Assembly: GCA_017459635.1 (NCBI GenBank)
Contig: JAFUCO010000089.1
Span: 1-36,029, forward strand
Direction of reading: 5' to 3'
Length of the DNA: 36,029 nucleotides
Origin: Blautia sp.
GTDB taxonomy: Bacteria > Bacillota > Clostridia > Lachnospirales > Lachnospiraceae
The translations under genes and the position numbers were made by a program. Numbering within the stretch: position 1 is the stretch's first letter; every line of letters begins with the position of its first letter. Of the stretch, positions 30,559 through 36,029 are shown in pieces. Below the pieces are notes generated by a model that was not told where the DNA came from, did not search any database, and saw only the letters and a program-made list of their open reading frames with translations.

Positions 30559-31359
30559 TCAATCCTGACCCGGACCTTTTCTTATGGTTTTGCGCGGACA
30601 CTTGGCGGCACAGGCACCGCAGTCATTGCACAGCGAGTAATCGATCTTTGCGATGCTGTTCTCGACAGTTATCGCGCCGGTCTCACACTGCTTTGTACAT
30701 AGCTTGCAGCCTATACAGCCTACGTCGCAGACTTCCTTTACATCCTTGCCTTTGTCGGAATTCACACACTGTACCGCGCGGATCTGACCGTACGGTATCA
30801 GTTCAATGAGGCCTTTCGGACATTCTTTTACACAGAGGCCGCATCCCACACATTTTTCCGCGTCCACAACAGCGACTCCGTCCTTTACGGTAATCGCGTT
30901 CTGCGGACATACAGACACGCATGAGCCGAAGCCAAGGCAGCCAAAGCCGCATTTCCAGTGATTAAGTCCCGAAAGCGCCATAGCGCGGCAGTCCTTTATT
31001 CCGGTGTAATTGCTCCTTGCTTCCGTATGTTCACAGGAACCGTTGCATTTTACAAAAGCGACCTGCCGGGCAGCTGCTTCCGCGTTGGTTCCCATGATGC
31101 CGTTGATCTTTTCGGCCACTGCAGCCCCGCCCACGGGACAGGCCGCCGCTGACGCTTCGCCAGCCACTATGGCCGCCGCCACCGCATCACATCCGGCATA
31201 TCCGCATGCGCCGCAGTTGTTGCCGGGAAGGACTTCCCTGATGGCAGTTTCCCGTTCGTCTACTTCGACATGAAATTTGTTTCCAATATATACCAGGGCA
31301 GCGCCGACAACAATGCCGGCCACCGCGAGCACAACTGTTGCTATAAGTATTGAAGTCAC
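30559..31359 (-). CDS. rnfB: Rnf complex subunit RnfB
   Basis: This iron-sulfur subunit is the likely ferredoxin entry point of the Rnf (ferredoxin:NAD+ oxidoreductase) ion pump. It has 266 aa with one N-terminal helix, a 4Fe-4S domain (CGACGYAGC, then ACP), and a chain of further Cys motifs: CGFGCLGFGSC, CVGCGLCVKECP, CIGCKLCTKQC and CNDCGACAAKCP. This is the extended clostridial form. The start is GTG with GGGAGGG 8 nt upstream. It lies 19 nt after rnfA and directly before nrfA. Confidence 0.95.
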   Translation of the reverse strand: MTSILIATVVLAVAGIVVGAALVYIGNKFHVEVDERETAIREVLPGNNCGACGYAGCDAVAAAIVAGEASAAACPVGGAAVAEKINGIMGTNAEAAARQVAFVKCNGSCEHTEARSNYTGIKDCRAMALSGLNHWKCGFGCLGFGSCVSVCPQNAITVKDGVAVVDAEKCVGCGLCVKECPKGLIELIPYGQIRAVQCVNSDKGKDVKEVCDVGCIGCKLCTKQCETGAITVENSIAKIDYSLCNDCGACAAKCPRKTIRKGPGQD

Positions 31360-31378
31360 TATACATCCCTCCCCTTTA

Positions 31379-31951
31379 TTACAGTCCGCCGAAGCCCATA
31401 AAGGCTATCGACATCAGTGCAGCGGAAAGGAGCACTACCGGAGCCCCGCGAAGCGGCTTCGGGATAGCGCTTTCGTCTATCCTGGCCCTTACTCCTGCCA
31501 GAAGGACGATGGCGATCGTATAGCCTATTGCTGTTCCAAGTCCTGCGAATACACTCTCTATAAAGTTGTACTCGTCCTGCACGTTGGTAAGAGCCACACC
31601 AAGAACTGCGCAGTTGGTAGTTATCAGGGGAAGGTAGATGCCAAGCGCCTTATAAAGCCCCGGTGAAGTCTTTTTGAGGAACATCTCGACTATCTGTACA
31701 AGCGCCGCAATGACCAGAATGAAAACTATTGTCTTCATATAGTCAAGGTCGAAGGGCTTAAGCACAAAATCATACAGCAGGGAAGCCACCGCCGAAGCAA
31801 TGGTCAGTACGAAAATAACCGCCATGCCAAGCGAGGCCGACGCCTTCATCTGCTTGGAGACACCGAGGAAAGAACAGATTCCCAGGAACTGATTAAGGAC
31901 TACGTTGTTAATGAGCGCGCAGCCGACTATGATCATTATGAGTGAACTCAT
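31379..31951 (-). CDS. rnfA: Rnf complex subunit RnfA
   Basis: This 190-aa, six-helix membrane subunit is homologous to NqrE. It begins with the family pattern IIVGCALINNVVLNQFLGIC, which carries the Cys that in homologues helps hold a membrane [2Fe-2S] centre together with RnfE; the second conserved site is ITTNCAVLG. AGGAGG lies upstream. Its ATG overlaps the rnfE stop codon by 4 nt, indicating translational coupling. Confidence 0.95.
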   Translation of the reverse strand: MSSLIMIIVGCALINNVVLNQFLGICSFLGVSKQMKASASLGMAVIFVLTIASAVASLLYDFVLKPFDLDYMKTIVFILVIAALVQIVEMFLKKTSPGLYKALGIYLPLITTNCAVLGVALTNVQDEYNFIESVFAGLGTAIGYTIAIVLLAGVRARIDESAIPKPLRGAPVVLLSAALMSIAFMGFGGL

Positions 31952-32628
31952 GCCTTTTCCTCCTTTCCGCAGTCTTTTCCGCCTTTTGCACAGTTAGCGC
32001 AGCATCCGTCGCAGCCGTTTACAAGGTCATCCGACCGGTTCTCAACATTGAGCGCGTTGAGCACCATGATCATTACCGCGAGTACCAGGAACGCGCCGGG
32101 AGCTTTTATAAAGATCCCTATAGGTTGGAACCCGGAAGGCATGACCTGATGTCCGAATGCCGTCCCTGCGCCAAGAAGCTCACGCAGGAATCCGAGAACA
32201 GTAAGCGCGACGGTAAATCCAAGGCCCATTCCAATGCCGTCAAAAGCCGCAAGGCCTACCGAATTCTTGTTTGCATATGCTTCCGCGCGTCCAAGGATAA
32301 TACAATTTACAACGATGAGCGGGATATAGATTCCCAGCGCCTCGTAGAGACCCGGAAGGTATGCTTCGATAAGAAGCTCTGTGATCGTAACAAGTGTTGC
32401 TACTATAACTATATAGGCCGGAAGCCTTACCTCATCGGGAATGATCTTCCGAAGCGCGGATATTATCACATTTGAGAGGATCAATACCGCTGTCGTGGAA
32501 ATACCCATGCCAAGTCCGTTGATCGCGGCAGTACTCACCGCAAGGGTGGGGCACATGCCGAGCATCAGGATAAAGGTCGGGTTTTCCTTTACAATACCAT
32601 TATAAATACGTTCTATATATTTGTTCAT
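31948..32628 (-). CDS. rnfE: Rnf complex subunit RnfE with Cys-rich C-terminal tail
   Basis: This membrane subunit is homologous to NqrD and pairs with RnfA. It has 226 aa, with GMCPTLAVSTAAINGLGMG near the start and IVVNCIILGRAEA in the middle, the family cysteine positions. The protein runs ~20-25 residues past the usual end, closing with five cysteines (C206, C209, C210, C213, C220) in a Gly/Lys-rich tail that could bind metal or a cluster. GGGGGGAG precedes the ATG. Confidence 0.93.
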   Translation of the reverse strand: MNKYIERIYNGIVKENPTFILMLGMCPTLAVSTAAINGLGMGISTTAVLILSNVIISALRKIIPDEVRLPAYIVIVATLVTITELLIEAYLPGLYEALGIYIPLIVVNCIILGRAEAYANKNSVGLAAFDGIGMGLGFTVALTVLGFLRELLGAGTAFGHQVMPSGFQPIGIFIKAPGAFLVLAVMIMVLNALNVENRSDDLVNGCDGCCANCAKGGKDCGKEEKA

Positions 32629-32641
32629 TCCGTCTCCCCCC

Positions 32642-34213
32642 TTACATTACATTACTGTGCAGGTAGTCGAGCGATGCATTCACCGCATTGACCACTGCTC
32701 CGGAAGATATGGAGGCTCCGGATACCGAATCGATCTCCTCATCTGTTGTAGAGCCGCCGGCCTTGTTAAGGACAAATGCCGCGACATTTCGTCCGTTGAA
32801 CTGATCCTTGAATTCAGGATCCGCGCACCTCATGCCCATGCCGGCTGTCTCATTAAGTTCGGTAAAGGCGATGCTCTGAACAGTGCCCTCAGTATCAACG
32901 CCGACAGAAATAGTGATGTTTCCGTCAAAGCCTTCGCCGCTGGTTGCGCTGACAACATAGCCGACAGTTCCACCGGCCCCGTCCTTGCCGATAATAACGT
33001 CGTTTATATAAACCTTTCCGAAATCAGTGCCATAGACGGTTCCCGCCTGCGCGTCGACCATCTCCTTCACCTCATCGTCATATACAAGCTCGGATGCATC
33101 AGGCAGTACCGCCTGGTATGACTGCAGTCTTTTGGCTTCCTGCTGGGCTGCGATGGTATCTTTCGTAATGTTATATACTCCCGCAAGGCCCAGGCCGGCC
33201 AGCAGTGTTATCACGCACAGCCTGATGGCAGGCTTGAGCATTTTTATGCTGAAGGACGGAGCGCTGCTGCCCGTGTTTGCTGCTCCTTTTCTGAGTCCGA
33301 ACGGAAGCGGTACTATGTATTCATCGATCAGCGGTGTAAGAAGGTTTCCGATGATTATCGCATAGCTGACTGAATCGGCAGCTGTCGCGAATACCCTGAA
33401 GATGCCCGACAGGAGGCCGATAAAGGCTCCGTAAACAAGCATGCCCGTCTGTGTCATGGGGCTTGTAACCGGGTCGGTCGCCATAAAGAAAGCGCCCATG
33501 ATGATGCCGCCGCCAAGGATATGAGCTGTGATATACATCGGGTCAAAGCCATGTCCTCCGAAAAGTCCGATGAAAAGGGCGAAAACAGCTATAAAGGATA
33601 CCGGGATCTCCCAGGTGATCGCATTTATCGCAAGCAGATAACATGCGCCTATGAAAAGGGCGAAGGCTGAACATCCGATAACGCCTGTGGCAGTCCCGTT
33701 TCCGAGGAACATCTGAGAGATGTTCACCGTGCGCTCTGCCAGAAGATCTGCTACCGGAGTGGCTGAACTTACGGCATCTGTATAGGCAAAATTGGTCATC
33801 TGGCTCCCGAAGGATATCAGAAGGAAGCACCTTGCGGCCAGAGCCGGGTTCATAAAGTTCTTGCCAAGCCCTCCAAAGAAGCATTTGACTATGAGTATGG
33901 CAAAAACTCCACCGAGCGCCGGAATGTACACCGGAACAGTGCTCGGGAGTGAGAGTGCCAGAAGGAGTCCTGTCACTACCGCGCTTAAATCCATCCAGGT
34001 ATTGGGTCGATGGCATATCCTGTCGAATATGAACTCCGTCAGAACTGCGGCGCATATAGAAACAGCTATGGTTATCAGCGCCTTAAGTCCAAAGTGCCAT
34101 ATACCCATGGCCGCGGCCGGAAGCAGGGATATCACGATGTCGCGCATTACATGTCCGGTGGTAAGCGGGCTTCTCACATGCGGGCTTGAGGAAACATTAT
34201 ATCTTTCATTCAT
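32642..34213 (-). CDS. rnfDG: Fused Rnf subunits RnfD-RnfG
   Basis: One 523-aa frame holds both flavoprotein subunits. Residues 1 to ~320 are RnfD, with membrane helices and an FMN-attachment site DAVSSATP (T152). Residues ~323-523 are RnfG: one helix (about 328-347), then an FMN-binding domain with ETAGMG (455-460) and the ApbE-type attachment motif DSVSGASIS (S501). The sequence is continuous through the junction (about 300-330) with no stop or internal start signal. Fusion fixes the order of two covalent FMN carriers, with the RnfG flavin expected outside the membrane. The start overlaps the rnfC stop by one base. Confidence 0.93.
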   Translation of the reverse strand: MNERYNVSSSPHVRSPLTTGHVMRDIVISLLPAAAMGIWHFGLKALITIAVSICAAVLTEFIFDRICHRPNTWMDLSAVVTGLLLALSLPSTVPVYIPALGGVFAILIVKCFFGGLGKNFMNPALAARCFLLISFGSQMTNFAYTDAVSSATPVADLLAERTVNISQMFLGNGTATGVIGCSAFALFIGACYLLAINAITWEIPVSFIAVFALFIGLFGGHGFDPMYITAHILGGGIIMGAFFMATDPVTSPMTQTGMLVYGAFIGLLSGIFRVFATAADSVSYAIIIGNLLTPLIDEYIVPLPFGLRKGAANTGSSAPSFSIKMLKPAIRLCVITLLAGLGLAGVYNITKDTIAAQQEAKRLQSYQAVLPDASELVYDDEVKEMVDAQAGTVYGTDFGKVYINDVIIGKDGAGGTVGYVVSATSGEGFDGNITISVGVDTEGTVQSIAFTELNETAGMGMRCADPEFKDQFNGRNVAAFVLNKAGGSTTDEEIDSVSGASISSGAVVNAVNASLDYLHSNVM

Positions 34214-35568
34214 TATTTTGCTCCCTCCTTTGCCTGTTCAGCCCTTTTTATGGCCATTATCTCGGCCTTTGCGACCTTGAACTGCTGGGTGAGCGGACGT
34301 TTTGCCGGACATACGAAGGTGCAGGAGCCGCAGCTTATGCACTCAAGCCCGTGCAGCTTTTTGTCATACCGCTCATAGTCCTTTTTCTCAAACGCCGCGG
34401 CCATCAGCTGGGGCGTGAGCCCCTGTGGACATACTTTCACACAGCGCCCGCATCTGATGCAGGCTGTCTGCTTCTGCTCGGACAACTGAACATCGTCTGC
34501 CGCAAGGAATGTGAAGGCGTTGTTGTTTTTCTGCATCGGCACATCCAGTGAGTCGAAGGATATTCCCATCATCGGGCCTCCGGCAAGCACTTTTACTGCC
34601 GCTCCTTCATTTTTGAGTCCTCCTGCATGCTCCAGGAGTTCACGGCAGCTGACGCCGATGCGGGTCATGTAGTTTTTGGGGGATGCCACAGCTTCGCCGG
34701 TGATGGTGATGCCGCGCTCCATGAGCGGTGTGGACTCGCACACTGCCTTGTAAACAGCAAATACAGTCCCGACATTGTCCACTATGCAGCCGACATCCGC
34801 AGGCAGCTGGGTTATTCCGTAATGGGCGCCTGTTACAACGCTTATGCAGCTGCGCTCACCGCCCTGGGGGTATTTTACAGGCACGGACATTACGCTTATG
34901 TCCGCCCTTCCCGAACATGCATTCTTCATTGCGGCAATGGCTTCTTTTTTGTTGTCCTCTATAACTATCGTGCCGACCGCGTTCGGAAACAGTGACAGGA
35001 TTATGTCAAGTCCGGTGATGATATCAGATGCGTGAGCACGCATCAGCTGGTCGTCACATGTGATGTAAGGCTCACATTCTGCTCCGTTTACGATAACATG
35101 ATGGATACCGTCAGGGTTCTTCGGCATAAGCTTTACATGGGTCGGGAATCCTGCGCCGCCCATTCCTATGATGCCTGCCGCTTTGACTTTTTCGATTATC
35201 TGCTCCTTTGTAAGAGTCCTGTAATCAGCCTTTTCGCCCACTCCCGGAGCGTTCTCATACAGGCCGTCATTATCGATGACAATACAGTCCGTCATTGTAC
35301 CGGCTATTGTGCGGCGGCGTTCCACTGCTTTCACAATTCCTGAACATCCGCTGACTATATTTGCAGATACAAAAGCGGATGCCTCAGCAATCAGCTGGCC
35401 TGCATTGACATGATCGCCTTTCTTTACAACAGGCGAAGCAGGCCGCCCTATATGCTGGCCGAGCGGGTAGATCATCTCCCCATGCGGAAGATATATTTCA
35501 AAGGGAATATCCTTCGACAGTTCCTTGTGCCCTGCCGGATGGACTCCGCCCCGAAAAGATTTTCTCAC
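34213..35568 (-). CDS. rnfC: Rnf complex subunit RnfC
   Basis: This 451-aa peripheral subunit carries the NAD(H)-linked FMN site and two 4Fe-4S clusters. It begins with the family RGGVHPAGHKE and has the nucleotide/flavin region GIIGMGGAGFPTHVK and VNGAECEPY, then CIRCGRCVKVCP and CISCGSCTFVCP. The start is GTG with AGGAGG 7 nt upstream. It is the first gene of the operon, with a near-consensus promoter 64 bp upstream. Confidence 0.95.
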   Translation of the reverse strand: MRKSFRGGVHPAGHKELSKDIPFEIYLPHGEMIYPLGQHIGRPASPVVKKGDHVNAGQLIAEASAFVSANIVSGCSGIVKAVERRRTIAGTMTDCIVIDNDGLYENAPGVGEKADYRTLTKEQIIEKVKAAGIIGMGGAGFPTHVKLMPKNPDGIHHVIVNGAECEPYITCDDQLMRAHASDIITGLDIILSLFPNAVGTIVIEDNKKEAIAAMKNACSGRADISVMSVPVKYPQGGERSCISVVTGAHYGITQLPADVGCIVDNVGTVFAVYKAVCESTPLMERGITITGEAVASPKNYMTRIGVSCRELLEHAGGLKNEGAAVKVLAGGPMMGISFDSLDVPMQKNNNAFTFLAADDVQLSEQKQTACIRCGRCVKVCPQGLTPQLMAAAFEKKDYERYDKKLHGLECISCGSCTFVCPAKRPLTQQFKVAKAEIMAIKRAEQAKEGAK

Positions 35569-35631
35569 AAAGTTACCTCCTTCTTCCCCGGATCATACAT
35601 AAAAAAGCATAGTAATCCGCATATTATAATA

Positions 35632-35661
35632 ATTATAGCAAAGTGGGGGAAAGCTTGTCAA
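35632..35661 (-). promoter_or_regulatory. Promoter of the rnf-nrfA operon
   Basis: On the minus strand TTGACA (35656-35661) and TATAAT (35632-35637) are 18 bp apart, both perfect hexamers. An AT-rich TTATTATAATATG follows at the expected start site. No obvious nitrite- or redox-regulator operator was recognised. Confidence 0.8.
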
Positions 35662-35711
35662 TGCTGACAATGCGCCCAAAAAGGGCTTGTTGCTCCCTGC
35701 GATAGGGAGTA

Positions 35712-35812
35712 GCGGGCTCAAGTAAAACCGTGGGGAGGAAACACTCTCAGAGTTGCGAAGCCCGGACGTTTCCTCCCCACACCCCTCCTTCCCCGGGCAC
35801 GCTCCTTTATAT
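35712..35812. repeat. GTTGCGAAGCCCG-family intergenic repeat, copy 2
   Basis: GTGGGGAGGAAAC (35730-35742) and GTTTCCTCCCCAC (35768-35780) are perfect 13-bp arms around CTCAGAGTTGCGAAGCCCG. The tail GGGCACGCT also matches copy 1 at 19759-19850. It is upstream of the rnf promoter and is followed by the element at 35833. Confidence 0.75.
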
Positions 35813-35832
35813 CACTGAGAAAAATTAAATAA

Positions 35833-35938
35833 GACAGGGGACGGTTCCAATGTCATTTAGTTAGTGTTTTGGATATGGATTTGTATATTTGCCAACAAAC
35901 AGCTGTAGGGGGAGGACTGACCATATGTACGGAACCGT
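35833..35938. repeat. Dispersed palindromic element, copy in plus orientation
   Basis: The left end GACAGGGGACGGTTCC plus AATGTCATTTAG, and the right 34 bp (35905-35938), match the copy at 12055-12170 in opposite orientation. The ~45-bp centre is unrelated. The ends are inverted (ACGGTTCC / GGAACCGT). There is no coding capacity. Confidence 0.8.
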
Positions 35939-35971
35939 TCGGCCTATGGCACAGAAAATGCGAGTATAGCT

Positions 35972-36025
35972 GCCCTTCCTTCGGCACTGTCTGAGCGCTT
36001 TTTGCGAGTTTGCCGAAGGAAGGGC
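35972..36025. repeat. 15-bp inverted repeat at the window edge
   Basis: GCCCTTCCTTCGGCA (35972-35986) and TGCCGAAGGAAGGGC (36011-36025) are perfect arms around 24 bp. It could be part of another dispersed element or a terminator for a gene beyond the window. No gene is seen between 35569 and the end. Confidence 0.7.
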
Positions 36026-36029
36026 TAAT

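Noticed and set aside
34015-35520. Two more TGTCGAA/TTCGACA sites in rnfDG and rnfC
   Set aside because: Single isolated heptamers inside coding sequence, at a frequency expected by chance.
1-36029. CRISPR array
   Set aside because: The tandem repeats found (20, 21, 41 and 47 bp) are contiguous or nearly so, without unique spacers, and no cas genes are present.

Overview
The window reads as chromosomal DNA of an anaerobic Gram-positive of the class Clostridia, probably Lachnospiraceae or a close relative. The reasons are a complete Rnf complex in the clostridial order C-D-G-E-A-B, a class III fructose-bisphosphatase, small families typical of that group (DUF4250, DUF4869, a secreted 3D-like protein), AGGAGG ribosome binding sites, SigA-type promoters and a perfect array of Spo0A boxes. 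No rRNA, tRNA, CRISPR array, phage or transposase gene was seen. Species cannot be named from the sequence.

Layout. 93-1529 is the magnesium transporter MgtE with a ~330-nt leader, next to a ~200-bp element with terminal inverted repeats. 2155-11756 is one leftward type VII secretion (T7SSb-like) locus: a VWA-FHA membrane protein, an FHA protein, the motor ATPase EssC, a YukD/EsaB ubiquitin-like protein and five different WXG100 proteins. EsaA, EssA, EssB and LXG toxins are absent. Its promoter (11917-11945) lies downstream of five exact Spo0A boxes phased at 10 bp (11983-12039). 12216-18167 holds UDP-glucose dehydrogenase, a 57-aa DUF4250 protein, phosphoketolase, a Cof-type HAD phosphatase and a lone HypB. 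HypB is divergent from an arabinose/fucose-isomerase-like gene, and the two promoters overlap at their -10 boxes. 20084-24121 holds a Na/Pi cotransporter and class III FBPase. 24589-26604 holds a small secreted protein and a DUF4869/P-loop ATPase pair of unknown function.

26792-35568 is an electron-transport block, all leftward: rnfC, a fused rnfD-rnfG, rnfE, rnfA, rnfB and then nrfA (pentaheme nitrite reductase) only 27 nt behind rnfB, followed by resB and ccsA (cytochrome c heme ligation). The inferred system is ferredoxin-driven ion pumping by Rnf linked to extracytoplasmic nitrite ammonification, with the System II pair attaching haem to NrfA, including its unusual CxxCK site. No NrfH or other quinol dehydrogenase is in the window.

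The intergenic DNA is rich in repeats: a TIR-bounded MITE-like family; a GGGGACGGTTC palindrome family, including one element present in both orientations with conserved ends and unrelated centres; a GTTGCGAAGCCCG family; and several short tandem repeats that begin as duplications of a gene's 3' end (EssC, DUF4250, the FHA gene, one WXG100 gene).
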